Source of the DNA: Castellaniella sp040276065
GTDB lineage: Bacteria > Pseudomonadota > Gammaproteobacteria > Burkholderiales > Burkholderiaceae_B
Direction of reading: 5' to 3'
NCBI RefSeq assembly: GCF_040276065.1
Contig: NZ_JBELOI010000001.1
Location: forward strand, 434,001-498,000
Length of the DNA stretch: 64,000 nucleotides
This document shows, in pieces, positions 1 to 8,397 of the stretch. The notes beneath the pieces are model-generated. The model saw only the letters and a list, made by a program, of their open reading frames with translations. It had not been told where the DNA came from and ran no database searches. How positions within the stretch are numbered: the stretch's first letter is position 1; every line of letters begins with the position of its first letter. The position numbers and the translations under genes are program-made.

Positions 1-1
1 A

Positions 2-574
2 TTCCATGAGTTTCTGGGCAACGGGTGGGGTGTGCTGTTTTCCCATCCGGCCGACTTCACCCCGGTGTGCACCACCGAGCTGGGCTATACCGCGATCGTC
101 TCGGGCGAATTCGCCAAGCGCGGTGCCAAGGTGATCGCGGTCTCGGTCGATGGCCGGCAGTCCCACATCGATTGGATCAAGGACATCAACGACACGCAGA
201 ACACCAAGGTCGAATATCCGATCCTGGCCGACGAGGATCGCAAGGTCGCGACCCTCTATGACATGATCCATCCCAACGCCAGCACCACCGCCACGGTGCG
301 CTCGGTGTTCGTGATCGATCCCGCCAAGAAAATCCGCCTGATCCTGACGTACCCCGCCAGCACGGGCCGCAATTTCGACGAGATCCTGCGTGCCCTGGAT
401 TCGATGCAGCTCACCGACAATTACAGCGTCGCCACGCCGGTGAACTGGAAGCAGGGCGAGGACGTCATCATCGCGCCCTCGATCAAGGATCCCGCCGTCC
501 TGAAGGAAAAATTCCCCAAGGGCTATAAAGAGGTCCGTCCCTATCTGCGGATCACCCCTCAGCCGAATCGCTGA
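2..574 (+). CDS. Peroxiredoxin, 1-Cys (Prx6-like), 5' partial
   Basis: Thiol peroxidase of the AhpC/TSA superfamily, which reduces H2O2 and organic peroxides in the cytoplasm. The reading frame is open from the left window edge (…FHEFLGNGWGVLFSHPADFTPVCTTELG), so the N-terminus lies outside. The peroxidatic cysteine sits in PVCTTELG. The long C-terminal tail (NWKQGEDVIIAPSI, then KEVRPYLRITPQPNR) is typical of the 1-Cys Prx6 subfamily rather than 2-Cys AhpC, and no resolving-Cys VCP motif is visible. About 190 residues are present, close to complete for a family of about 210-220. The next gene is a separate SOS-type unit, so it is probably transcribed alone. Confidence 0.93.
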   Translation, partial: FHEFLGNGWGVLFSHPADFTPVCTTELGYTAIVSGEFAKRGAKVIAVSVDGRQSHIDWIKDINDTQNTKVEYPILADEDRKVATLYDMIHPNASTTATVRSVFVIDPAKKIRLILTYPASTGRNFDEILRALDSMQLTDNYSVATPVNWKQGEDVIIAPSIKDPAVLKEKFPKGYKEVRPYLRITPQPNR

Positions 575-627
575 TCCCGCGCGCTTGCCGCCGGGCGGCC
601 CAGCGCAGAAAATGCTTGCACCGGATG

Positions 628-643
628 CTGTTTTTTTGTACAG
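628..643. promoter_or_regulatory. LexA (SOS) box 1
   Basis: CTGTTTTTTTGTACAG fits the CTG-N10-CAG LexA consensus. It lies 25 bp upstream of, and on the same helix face phase range as, a second box. No other gene start is closer than the small ORF at 724. Confidence 0.7.
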
Positions 644-652
644 TATATAAAA

Positions 653-668
653 CTGTATGAAAAAACAG
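653..668. promoter_or_regulatory. LexA (SOS) box 2
   Basis: CTGTATGAAAAAACAG is a strong CTG-N10-CAG match with the flanking A and TA typical of E. coli-type SOS operators (ACTGTAT…ACAGTA). With box 1 it forms a tandem operator 55 to 96 bp upstream of the small membrane protein gene at 724. Confidence 0.78.
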
Positions 669-723
669 TATTCACGGGCCAGCTCATTTCGGTCGGCCCG
701 AGTCCACGAGGCGAGGTGACGGC

Positions 724-1008
724 ATGACGGCAACAGTCTATTCCCAATGGCGGATTTCCCCGGCGCCCGCAGGGCGGCGGGCCGCCACCCAGGTCCGGCG
801 TGCGCCGGCTGTGGTGAGGCGACGCATTCCTGATCGCGCCATGAGGCTGGATGAGGGATTGCCGGTGGTGGGCGCGGGCTTCGCGCGCGCCCGGCGGGCC
901 GCCCGCCTGCACCGCCTGGCCCTAGCGGCCGCCGACGTCTGCATGGTGCTTGCGTGGGCGGCAATGATCCCCGGCCTGATGTGGCTGGGGGCGGTGGCCG
1001 GGTTCTGA
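724..1008 (+). CDS. Small membrane protein, candidate SOS-induced gene
   Basis: 94-residue protein that I do not recognise. The N-terminal two thirds is very basic and Arg/Ala-rich. The last 30 or so residues (from LHRLALAAADVCMVLAWAAM to the end) form one hydrophobic segment, so a single-pass, C-tail-anchored inner-membrane protein is likely. A GAGGCGAGG Shine-Dalgarno lies just before ATG 724. Two tandem LexA boxes lie upstream (628-668). Small LexA-controlled membrane proteins in other bacteria (SidA of Caulobacter, YneA of Bacillus) block division after DNA damage; that role here is inference from the operator and topology only. High GC makes overlapping frames on the other strand look open too, so the coding call is moderate. 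Confidence 0.55.
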   Translation: MTATVYSQWRISPAPAGRRAATQVRRAPAVVRRRIPDRAMRLDEGLPVVGAGFARARRAARLHRLALAAADVCMVLAWAAMIPGLMWLGAVAGF

Positions 1009-1038
1009 GGGATCATCCGGGCCGATGCCCGCCATGTG

Positions 1039-1067
1039 TTCCATCAGCTGTGCGGTTCCTGTATAAT
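1039..1067 (+). promoter_or_regulatory. Candidate promoter of rplS
   Basis: A perfect TATAAT (1062-1067) is placed about 85 bp before the rplS start, with only a weak -35 (around TTCCAT at 1039). It gives rplS its own start site, consistent with trmD/rimM not being directly upstream. Confidence 0.45.
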
Positions 1068-1150
1068 TCCCTGTTTTACCAAATTCATCCTCTGGCGCGG
1101 CACGCCAATTCCGACCAATAGCCGCGTGAATGATGTATCGGAGCCTTACC

Positions 1151-1528
1151 GTGAATCTCATCGAAACCCTCGAACAAGAGGAAATCGCGCGTCTGACCGC
1201 CGGGCGCGAGCTGCCGGGCTTTGGTCCGGGCGATACCGTGGTGGTCAACGTGAACGTCGTTGAAGGCACGCGCAAGCGCGTCCAGGCCTATGAGGGCGTG
1301 GTCATCGCGCGTCGCAATCGAGGCTTGAACTCGGCCTTCACCGTGCGCAAGATCTCCTCGGGCGAGGCCGTCGAGCGGACCTTCCAGCTCTATTCCCCGC
1401 AGATCGCCTCCATCGAGGTCAAGCGTCGGGGCGACGTGCGTCGTGCTAAACTGTACTACCTGCGCAGTCGTACGGGTAAGGCCGCTCGCATCAAGGAAAA
1501 GCTGGTTCGCAAGGCTGTCGCCAACTAG
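1151..1528 (+). CDS. rplS: 50S ribosomal protein L19
   Basis: Structural protein at the 30S-50S interface. The sequence matches L19 throughout: GDTVVVNVNVVEGTRKRVQ, EGVVIARRNRGLNSAFTVRK, SSGEAVERTFQLYSP and the C-terminal DVRRAKLYYLR. I chose GTG 1151 (VNLIETLEQEEIARL) rather than the in-frame ATG at 1130, because family members begin at MNLI and a GGAG sits 7 bases before the GTG. 125 residues, normal length. In many proteobacteria rplS ends the rpsP-rimM-trmD-rplS operon; here the upstream neighbour is unrelated and rplS seems to stand alone with its own promoter and a strong terminator. Confidence 0.97.
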   Translation: MNLIETLEQEEIARLTAGRELPGFGPGDTVVVNVNVVEGTRKRVQAYEGVVIARRNRGLNSAFTVRKISSGEAVERTFQLYSPQIASIEVKRRGDVRRAKLYYLRSRTGKAARIKEKLVRKAVAN

Positions 1529-1546
1529 TCGCGCCGCCAGTCCAAC

Positions 1547-1577
1547 AGGGCACCCGTACGGGTGCCCTTGTTGTTTC
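1547..1577 (+). terminator. Rho-independent terminator after rplS
   Basis: Stem AGGGCACCC-GTAC-GGGTGCCCT followed by TTGTTGTTT. Confidence 0.85.
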
Positions 1578-1586
1578 TAGGATTTC

Positions 1587-2309
1587 ATGTCTGACCGGAT
1601 ATCGTCCTCGGATACCGCGCGCATCGCCGGCTTCGACCCCGCGACCCAACCTGTGCTCGGGTGCGAGGCACTGCCCGGCCTGCCTGCGGAATGTTTGCGG
1701 CTGGACTACATTCGCGACGCGTTTCAGCGGCCCGTGCACTGGCAGGTCGAGCCCTTGTTCACCGAATCCTTCTCGCCCGCCGTGGTCGGCCCATCCGGTG
1801 CGCGACAGGCCGCGGTTCTGATGCCGCTGGTGCAGCGCGACCAAGGCTTGCACGTGGTCTTTACCCGGCGGGCCGAGCATCTGCACGATCATGCGGGCCA
1901 GATCAGCTTTCCGGGCGGGCGCATCGAGGCCAGCGACCGCGATCCGATCGCGGCCGCCCTGCGCGAGACGCGCGAAGAGATCGGCATTGACCGGCAGTTT
2001 GTGCGTGTCATCGGCGTCCAACCCAGTTTTCTCACGTCGACCCACTTTGTGATGACGCCGATCATCGGCGAGCTGTTGCCGGGCTTCACGATCCAGTCCG
2101 ACGGGCAGGAGGTGGCCGAGGTGTTCGAGGTGCCTCTGGGGATTCTGATGGATCCGGCGCAGCATCGCCTGCATGAACTGCGGCTGCCCGATGGCGCGGC
2201 ACGCTGCTATTTTTCCATCACCTGGCAGTCTTATTTCATCTGGGGCGCGACAGCCGTCTTGATCCGCAATTTCTATCACTACCTGGCGGCTGCGCGTCTC
2301 GGGCAGTAG
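1587..2309 (+). CDS. Nudix hydrolase, CoA pyrophosphatase family
   Basis: 240-residue Nudix enzyme of the CoA/NudL-type group, which cleaves CoA and CoA esters to acyl-phosphopantetheine and 3',5'-ADP. The Nudix box is present at about residues 110-135: PGGRIEASD…AALRETREEIGI, with the catalytic REXXEE glutamates. The upstream AAVLMPLVQRDQGLHVVFTRRAEHL is typical of the CoAse subfamily. ATG 1587 has an AGGA five bases upstream. It follows rplS as in Bordetella-type genomes but after a terminator, so it has a separate transcript. Confidence 0.9.
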   Translation: MSDRISSSDTARIAGFDPATQPVLGCEALPGLPAECLRLDYIRDAFQRPVHWQVEPLFTESFSPAVVGPSGARQAAVLMPLVQRDQGLHVVFTRRAEHLHDHAGQISFPGGRIEASDRDPIAAALRETREEIGIDRQFVRVIGVQPSFLTSTHFVMTPIIGELLPGFTIQSDGQEVAEVFEVPLGILMDPAQHRLHELRLPDGAARCYFSITWQSYFIWGATAVLIRNFYHYLAAARLGQ

Positions 2310-2330
2310 CGCCGGCCGCGCAGCATGTGC

Positions 2331-3233
2331 TCAATAGCGCTGGGCCGCCTCGTTTTCCTCGAGGATGCGTTGGTAGAGCGCGTGGCGGGCCGGTGAAATC
2401 CCGCCGTGGGCCACACCTTCGAGCACGCCGCAGCCCGGCTCATGCCGGTGGGTGCAGTTGTAGAAGCGGCAGTGTGCGATGGCCGGGGCGAATTCCGGGA
2501 AGCCCTGCTCGATGTCGTGGGCGCTGAGATGTTGCAGGCCGAAGGCCTGGAAGCCCGGCGAATCGATGAGCTCGCCCCCGTTGGGCAGGGTATACAGGCG
2601 CGTATTCGTGGTGGTGTGCCGCCCGGTGCCCAGGGCGTCCGAATGCGCCTGGGTGGCGGCTCCGGCGTCCGGCGCCAGCGCATTCAGGAGGGTGGATTTG
2701 CCCATGCCGCTCTGGCCCAGCAGCAGGCTGCGGCGATTCCGCAGCATGGGATCGAGCAGGTGGTGGACCTCGCCGGAGTCCAGGGCGGACAGGGTCACGA
2801 CACGCACCCCCAGGTCGACCAGCGGCTGCAGGCGCGCCTGGGCGCGCGCCAGGGCCGCCGTCAGGTCGGCTTTGTTCAGGAGGATGACGGGTTCGATGCC
2901 TGCGCTCCAGGCGGCCACCAGGGCGCGGCCCGTGAGGTCGTCCGAGAATTCCGGCTCGGGGGCGAGCACGATCAGCAGTTGGTCCAGGTTGGCGGCGAAC
3001 TGCTTGCTGCGCGTGGCGTCGGACCGGTAGAGCAGATTGCGTCTGGGCGCGATTCCGATGATGACGCCTTCTTGGTCGCCTTCGAGCCGGATGGTGACCC
3101 GATCACCCACGGCGGGACCGGATTTCTTGCCGCGGGTATAGCACTGGCGCTGGCCGCCGCCGTCCAGCGCAACCGCGTAGTGCCGGCCGTGCGAGGCGAC
3201 GACGAGCCCGACGGCCTGGTCCTCAGTGCTCAT
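2331..3233 (-). CDS. rsgA: Small ribosomal subunit biogenesis GTPase RsgA
   Basis: Circularly permuted GTPase that acts late in 30S maturation. The order seen is an N-terminal OB fold, then G4 (LLNKADL), then G1/P-loop GQSGMGKSTLLN at about residue 170, then G3 DSPGF, and a C-terminal zinc knuckle (HCRFYNCTHRHEPGC). 300 residues, usual length. Its ATG overlaps the stop of the upstream M48 protease gene by one base, so the two are probably co-transcribed. Confidence 0.95.
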   Translation of the reverse strand: MSTEDQAVGLVVASHGRHYAVALDGGGQRQCYTRGKKSGPAVGDRVTIRLEGDQEGVIIGIAPRRNLLYRSDATRSKQFAANLDQLLIVLAPEPEFSDDLTGRALVAAWSAGIEPVILLNKADLTAALARAQARLQPLVDLGVRVVTLSALDSGEVHHLLDPMLRNRRSLLLGQSGMGKSTLLNALAPDAGAATQAHSDALGTGRHTTTNTRLYTLPNGGELIDSPGFQAFGLQHLSAHDIEQGFPEFAPAIAHCRFYNCTHRHEPGCGVLEGVAHGGISPARHALYQRILEENEAAQRY

Positions 3234-4480
3234 CAGTGCCCATGCCGCAGGTGCTGGATGCGCACGGCGGCCGGCGGGTGGCTGTCGTACCAGGCCGAGT
3301 GCAGCGGATCGGGTGTCAGGGTCGCCGCATTGTCGTCATAGAGTTTGACCAGCGCGCTGACCAGCGGCTCGGCGCCGCATTGCGCAACGGCGTAGCGATC
3401 GGCCTGGAATTCATCATGGCGGGACAGCAGGCTGGCGAGCGGCGCCGCCCAGAACGTGAAAACCGGCATTGCGAGAAAAAACAGCAGCAGGGCCAAGCCG
3501 TCATTGGGGCGGCCGAGCTGGGGGATCACGCCCAGGCCGGTGTAAAACCAGAGCTGCGTGGACAGCCAGGCGAGCAGCAGCAGGAGCAGCAGCGCGGTGC
3601 CGAAGCTCACGGCCATGCGCTTGAGGATATGCTTGTGCGCGAAATGCCCCAGCTCGTGGGCGAGCACGGCCTCGACCTCGTCGGAATTCAGGCGCGCCAG
3701 CAGAGTGTCAAAGAAGACGATGCGCCGGTGGCGGCCAAAGCCGGTGAAGTACGCATTGCCATGCGCCGAGCGCCGCGAGCCGTCCATCACGTACAGGCTG
3801 GACAGATGAAAGCGACAGCGCTTGGCCAGCGCGTGGATGCGCGCGCTCAGCTCAGGGTCGTCCAGCGGCGCGAAGCGGTTGAACAAGGGCGCGATGAGGC
3901 TGGGATACAGCCACAGCACCAGCAGGTTGAAGGCCACCCACAGGCCCCAGGCCCACCAGGCCCAGGCGGCGCCCGTATGCGCCATCACCCATAGGATGCC
4001 GGCCAGCAGCGGCGTGCCCAGGATCAGCGTGATGAGGAGGATCTTGAGGGTGTCGAGTGCGAACAGCCGCGGGGTCATGCGGTTGAAGCCGAAGCGCGCC
4101 TCGAGCCTGAAGATGCGCCAGATTGCGAAGGGCAGGCCCACCAGGCCCAGGATGGCGAAGACCGAGCCGACCAGGATCAACTGGCGCGGAATCTCGGGCT
4201 CGATGAGACGCCCGATGTGAAGGTCGAGGAACTGCAGCCCGCCCAGCAGCGTCAGGCCGAGCAACACAGCGGCCTCGACCACCCGCTCGACCAGGAGTAG
4301 CTGTACGCGCGCGGTGGTATAGTCGGCGGCCCTGTGGTGGCTGTACAGGCCGATGCGCTCGGCGAAGACCTCGGGTACGACGTCGCGATGGCGCAGCACG
4401 TGCCGGACCTGGCGCCGTGCGAGCCAGAATCGGATGAGAAGGTCGCCCAGCAAGCAGGCGATGAACAGCGAGGTAAACAT
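3233..4480 (-). CDS. M48 family (Ste24-type) membrane zinc metallopeptidase
   Basis: Integral membrane protease of the M48/CAAX-protease fold. Several hydrophobic segments precede the zinc motif HELGHF (HExxH), and the third ligand region DEFQADRYA follows. I start at the ATG at 4480 (MFTSLFIACLLGDLLIRFWL), the usual N-terminus of the family; an in-frame TTG at 4519 would add 13 residues. About 415 residues. It is divergent from orn and coupled to rsgA downstream. Substrate unknown; a membrane-protein quality-control role is the usual suggestion for the family. Confidence 0.9.
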   Translation of the reverse strand: MFTSLFIACLLGDLLIRFWLARRQVRHVLRHRDVVPEVFAERIGLYSHHRAADYTTARVQLLLVERVVEAAVLLGLTLLGGLQFLDLHIGRLIEPEIPRQLILVGSVFAILGLVGLPFAIWRIFRLEARFGFNRMTPRLFALDTLKILLITLILGTPLLAGILWVMAHTGAAWAWWAWGLWVAFNLLVLWLYPSLIAPLFNRFAPLDDPELSARIHALAKRCRFHLSSLYVMDGSRRSAHGNAYFTGFGRHRRIVFFDTLLARLNSDEVEAVLAHELGHFAHKHILKRMAVSFGTALLLLLLLAWLSTQLWFYTGLGVIPQLGRPNDGLALLLFFLAMPVFTFWAAPLASLLSRHDEFQADRYAVAQCGAEPLVSALVKLYDDNAATLTPDPLHSAWYDSHPPAAVRIQHLRHGH

Positions 4481-4531
4481 ATCCGTCCGGCCATATGCGA
4501 AAATCAGGTTTTCTATCAAGGATTATATGGT

Positions 4532-5077
4532 ATGGCGGTTAACGATCAGCGCCTGATCTGGCTGGACATGGAAATGACCGGCCTGGATCCGGAAAAGGAA
4601 CGCATCATCGAGATCGCGATGGTCGTCACCGAGCCCGACCTGACGCCCGTGGCGCAGGCGCCGGTTCTGGTGATCCACCAGAGCGACGCACTGCTCGAGG
4701 CCATGGACAAGTGGAATCAAGCCACCCACGGCAAGAGCGGCCTGATCGACCGGGTCAGGGCCTCGACGATCACCGAGGAGAGGGCCGAGGGCATTTTGCT
4801 GGATTTCCTGGCGCCCCTGGTGCCCGAGGGCAAGTCGCCGATGTGCGGCAACACCATCGGCCAGGACCGGCGTTTCATGGTCAAGTACATGCCGCGCCTG
4901 GAGGCTTATTTCCACTATCGCAATCTGGATGTCAGCACGCTCAAGGAGCTCTCCCTGCGCTGGAAGCCCGAGGTCTATCGCAGCTTTGTCAAGCAGAGCA
5001 AGCACGAGGCTCTGGCCGACATTCAGGAATCGATTGCCGAGCTCGCTCATTACCGCGAGCATTTCATCAAACTTTGA
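4532..5077 (+). CDS. orn: Oligoribonuclease
   Basis: DEDDh 3'-5' exonuclease that degrades 2-5 nt RNAs and pGpG. Motif I is LIWLDMEMTGLDP (Asp/Glu metal ligands), then the internal Asp (CGNTIGQDRRFM) and the C-terminal HEALADIQESI with the catalytic His and Asp. I chose ATG 4532 (MAVNDQRLIW), which gives 181 residues, the normal size. It starts only about 50 bases from the divergent M48 gene. acpS follows after eight bases. Confidence 0.95.
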   Translation: MAVNDQRLIWLDMEMTGLDPEKERIIEIAMVVTEPDLTPVAQAPVLVIHQSDALLEAMDKWNQATHGKSGLIDRVRASTITEERAEGILLDFLAPLVPEGKSPMCGNTIGQDRRFMVKYMPRLEAYFHYRNLDVSTLKELSLRWKPEVYRSFVKQSKHEALADIQESIAELAHYREHFIKL

Positions 5078-5085
5078 GGGGAGCC

Positions 5086-5517
5086 ATGTCCGCGCCTGGA
5101 ATCGCCGGGATCGGCACCGACCTGCTGCGCATCGAGCGCATCGAGCGCGTCTATGCGCGGCACGGCGAGCGGTTCGTGGCACGCATCCTTGGGCCCGATG
5201 AGCAGGCCGTGTTTCGCCGACGCGCGGCACGCGATCCCCGGCGGGGCATGCGCTACCTGGCGACGCGCTTCGCCGCCAAGGAAGCCTTCTCCAAGGCGAT
5301 CGGACTGGGGATGCACATGCCCATGGCCTGGTCGCGCATGCAGGTGATCAATCTGCCGGGGGGGCGGCCCGGCGTGCGGCTGTCGAAGCCGTTGGCGGAC
5401 TGGTACCACGCGCGTTTCGGGCCGGCTCACGTGTCCCTGACGGATGAGCACGACATGGTGGCGGCCTTCGTGATCATCGAGGCCCTGTCCGCCGATGTCG
5501 AGGTGAGGAAATCATGA
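5086..5517 (+). CDS. acpS: Holo-[acyl-carrier-protein] synthase
   Basis: Transfers 4'-phosphopantetheine from CoA to a serine of ACP. The magnesium/CoA motifs GIGTDLLRIERI (Asp near residue 10) and RFAAKEAFSKAIG (Glu) are intact, and the C-terminal LTDEHDMVAAFV is typical. 143 residues, slightly long. The ATG has GGGGAGCC upstream. Its stop overlaps the nagZ start (ATGA), which indicates translational coupling in an orn-acpS-nagZ-uvrC-pgsA run. Confidence 0.94.
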   Translation: MSAPGIAGIGTDLLRIERIERVYARHGERFVARILGPDEQAVFRRRAARDPRRGMRYLATRFAAKEAFSKAIGLGMHMPMAWSRMQVINLPGGRPGVRLSKPLADWYHARFGPAHVSLTDEHDMVAAFVIIEALSADVEVRKS

Positions 5518-6557
5518 TGTCGATCATGGCGCCGGGTCCCGTGATGGTGGATGTGGCGGGGCTCGAGCTGAGCCCGCACGAGCGCGAACGGCTGCGCCAT
5601 CCGCAGGTCGGGGGCGTGATCCTGTTTGCGCGCAATTTTTCAGACCGCGCCCAGCTCACGGCCTTGTGCGCCGCCATCCATGAGGCGCGCGCCGAGCGGC
5701 TGCTGATCGCCGTGGATCACGAGGGAGGGCGTGTCCAGCGTTTTCGCACGGATGGCTTCACGCCCCTGCCTCCCATGCGGCTGTTCGGACGCTGGTACGA
5801 CGCCGAGCCCCAGGAGGCCCTGCGCGGCGCGACCGAGACTGCCTTCGTGCTGGCCAGCGAGCTGCGGGCCTGCGGGGTGGATTTCAGCTTCACGCCGGTG
5901 CTCGATCTGGACTACGGCGTCAGTCAGGTGATCGGCGATCGTGCGTTTCACGACCGCCCCGAGGTGGTGGCCCTGCTGGCGCGCGCCCTGATCCAGGGCC
6001 TGCATGAGGCGGGAATGGCGGCCTGCGGCAAGCACTTCCCCGGCCACGGGGCCGTCGCGGCGGACTCGCACCTCGAGATTCCGGTCGACCAGCGGCCCCT
6101 CGAGACCATTCTCGCGCGGGATGCGGCACCCTATGCCTGGCTGGGCGACCTGGTCTTGCCGGCGGTGATGCCGGCGCACGTGATCTATCCCGAGGTGGCG
6201 CCCGAGCCTGCGGGGTTTTCGGCGCGCTGGATCACCGAGATCCTGCGTGGTCGCCTGGCATACGACGGGACGGTGTTCTCCGACGACCTCACCATGGAGG
6301 GCGCCTCTGTCGCGGGCGACATTCATGCGCGCGCGCGCGCAGCCCTGGATGCGGGCTGCGACATGGTGCTGGTGTGCAACCGGCCGGATCTCGCCGACGA
6401 GCTCCTCCGCGGCCTTGATCGCCCCCTGGACCCCCGTTCGGTGAACCGCATCCGCCGCCTCATGCCCGCGCGCCCGGCGCCCGGCTGGGCGGCGCTGCTG
6501 GCGGATCCGAGGTATCTCCGTGCCCGAAGCCTTCGATCTCAAAACCTTTTTGGCTGA
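5514..6557 (+). CDS. nagZ: Beta-N-acetylhexosaminidase (peptidoglycan recycling)
   Basis: Family GH3 enzyme that removes GlcNAc from anhydro-muropeptides in the cytosol. Conserved motifs: DHEGGRVQRF, GKHFPGHGAVAADSH (the catalytic-loop His/Asp) and FSDDLTMEGAS (nucleophile Asp). 347 residues, usual length. Overlaps acpS by 4 bp and extends 38 bp into uvrC, which begins inside its 3' end. Confidence 0.95.
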   Translation: MMSIMAPGPVMVDVAGLELSPHERERLRHPQVGGVILFARNFSDRAQLTALCAAIHEARAERLLIAVDHEGGRVQRFRTDGFTPLPPMRLFGRWYDAEPQEALRGATETAFVLASELRACGVDFSFTPVLDLDYGVSQVIGDRAFHDRPEVVALLARALIQGLHEAGMAACGKHFPGHGAVAADSHLEIPVDQRPLETILARDAAPYAWLGDLVLPAVMPAHVIYPEVAPEPAGFSARWITEILRGRLAYDGTVFSDDLTMEGASVAGDIHARARAALDAGCDMVLVCNRPDLADELLRGLDRPLDPRSVNRIRRLMPARPAPGWAALLADPRYLRARSLRSQNLFG

Positions 6558-8343
6558 GTTGCCGCGCCTCCCGGGCGTCTATCGGCATATCGATGCGAAC
6601 GACGAGGTACTGTACGTCGGCAAGGCGCGCGACCTCAAGCGCCGCGTCAGCTCGTATTTCCAGAAGTCGGGCCATGGCCCGCGTATCAGTCATATGCTGG
6701 CGCGGGTGGTGCGCACCGAGGTCACCGTGACCCGCAGCGAGGCCGAGGCGCTGATCCTGGAAAATAACCTGATCAAGCGACTGAAGCCTCGCTACAACAT
6801 TCTGTTCCGGGACGACAAGTCCTACCCCTATCTCCACATCACCGCGCACGCGGCGCCGCGCATCGTCTATTACCGCGGCAGCACCCAGGGCAAAGGGCAT
6901 TTCTTCGGACCCTATCCGAATTCATGGGCGGTGCGCGAGACGATCCAAATCCTGCAGAAAGTGTTCCGCCTGCGCACCTGCGAGGACAGTGTCTATGCCC
7001 ACCGCACCCGTCCCTGCCTGCTCTATCAGATTGGCCGCTGCTCCGCGCCCTGCGTGAGCCTGATATCGCCCGAGGCCTACCAGGCGGATGTGGACCGCGC
7101 GATCCGTTTCCTCGAGGGGCGCGCCGGCGAGGTGCTCGGCGATATCGAGGCCCGGATGCTGAGCGCTGCCGAGGCCGAGGATTTCGAGCAGGCCGCCGTG
7201 CTGCGGGACCAGATGCGCGCCTTGGCCAAGGTGCTGCAGCAACAGACCATGGAGCAGGTCGGGGATGACAGTGTGGACGTGATCGCGTTGGCCAGCGCGG
7301 GTGGGCGCGTGTGCGTCAACCTGGCGATGGTGCGCGCCGGACGTCACCTGGGCGACAAAGCCCTGTTTCCCAGCCAGGCCCAGGACGAGGCGCCGGAGGA
7401 CGTCCTGTCGGCCTTTGTGGCCCAGCACTACGCCGACAATCCTCTGCCGCCGGTGCTGGTCTGCTCTCATACGCTCTCGGATCCGGGCCTGATCGATCTG
7501 ATCGCCCAGCAGCACGGCCACAAGGCGCGTGTCCTCACGCGGCCCCAGGGTGCGCGTCGTTTGTGGCTCGAGCAGGCCGTGCGCAATGCCCAGATGGCGC
7601 TGGCGCGCATGCTCGGCGAGTCCAGCGCGCGCGCCGCGCGCACCCGGGCGCTGGCGATCGAGCTGGACCTGGACACCGATGAAGAGGCGCTCGAGGCCAT
7701 GCATATCGAGTGCTTCGACATCAGCCATACCGCGGGTGAGGCGACCCAGGCTTCTTGCGTGGTCTATCAGCACCACGCGATGCAGCCCTCGCTGTACCGG
7801 CGCTTCAACATCGCCGGCATCGAACCGGGCGACGATTATGCCGCCATGCGCCAGGCGCTCTCGCGCCGTTTCGCCCGCGTGGCCGACGGCGATGCGCAGA
7901 TGCCTGACGTCGTGCTGATCGATGGCGGCAAGGGGCAGGTCGAGGTCGCGCGCCAGGTCTTCGTCGAGCTGGGCCTGGATGTGAGCACCATTGTCGGCGT
8001 GGCCAAGGGGGAAGGGCGCAAGGTGGGGCTCGAGACCCTGGTCTTCGTCGACGGCCGCCCGCCCGTGGCCCTGGGTGTCGAGTCCGCGGCGCTGATGCTC
8101 GCGGCCCAGGTGCGCGACGAGGCTCATCGCTTTGCCATCACCGGGATGCGCGCCCGCCGCGCCAAGGCCCGCAACGTGTCGCGTCTTGAGGAAATCGAGG
8201 GTGTGGGCAAGCAGCGACGCCAGAAACTGCTGGCGCGCTTTGGCGGGTTTTCGGGGGTCGTCGACGCCAGCATCGACGACCTGCGCTCGGTCGAAGGGAT
8301 CTCGGACGAGCTTGCCGAACGCATCTACCACGCCCTGCGCTGA
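6520..8343 (+). CDS. uvrC: Excinuclease ABC subunit C
   Basis: Nuclease subunit of UvrABC nucleotide excision repair. The N-terminal GIY-YIG domain is seen as LPGVYRHI…VLYVGKARDLKRRV. A UVR motif lies in the middle (AEDFEQAAVLRDQM), then the RNase H-like domain (IECFDISHTAGEATQASCVV; DVVLIDGGKGQ) and a C-terminal helix-hairpin-helix pair (LEEIEGVGKQRRQKLL, RSVEGISDELA). 607 residues, full length. GTG start at 6520 with a GAGG upstream, inside the nagZ 3' end. No LexA box is seen directly upstream. Confidence 0.97.
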   Translation: MPEAFDLKTFLAELPRLPGVYRHIDANDEVLYVGKARDLKRRVSSYFQKSGHGPRISHMLARVVRTEVTVTRSEAEALILENNLIKRLKPRYNILFRDDKSYPYLHITAHAAPRIVYYRGSTQGKGHFFGPYPNSWAVRETIQILQKVFRLRTCEDSVYAHRTRPCLLYQIGRCSAPCVSLISPEAYQADVDRAIRFLEGRAGEVLGDIEARMLSAAEAEDFEQAAVLRDQMRALAKVLQQQTMEQVGDDSVDVIALASAGGRVCVNLAMVRAGRHLGDKALFPSQAQDEAPEDVLSAFVAQHYADNPLPPVLVCSHTLSDPGLIDLIAQQHGHKARVLTRPQGARRLWLEQAVRNAQMALARMLGESSARAARTRALAIELDLDTDEEALEAMHIECFDISHTAGEATQASCVVYQHHAMQPSLYRRFNIAGIEPGDDYAAMRQALSRRFARVADGDAQMPDVVLIDGGKGQVEVARQVFVELGLDVSTIVGVAKGEGRKVGLETLVFVDGRPPVALGVESAALMLAAQVRDEAHRFAITGMRARRAKARNVSRLEEIEGVGKQRRQKLLARFGGFSGVVDASIDDLRSVEGISDELAERIYHALR

Positions 8344-8397
8344 GCCGCGGCGCCGGCCCTGCGCGGGCCCGTCTTGTGGGGTAGTATTGCACCTATC

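Noticed and set aside
559..1016. Minus-strand frames overlapping the SOS-box gene
   Set aside because: No ribosome site, no hydrophobic or domain pattern, and the LexA operators and GAGG site point to the plus-strand frame.
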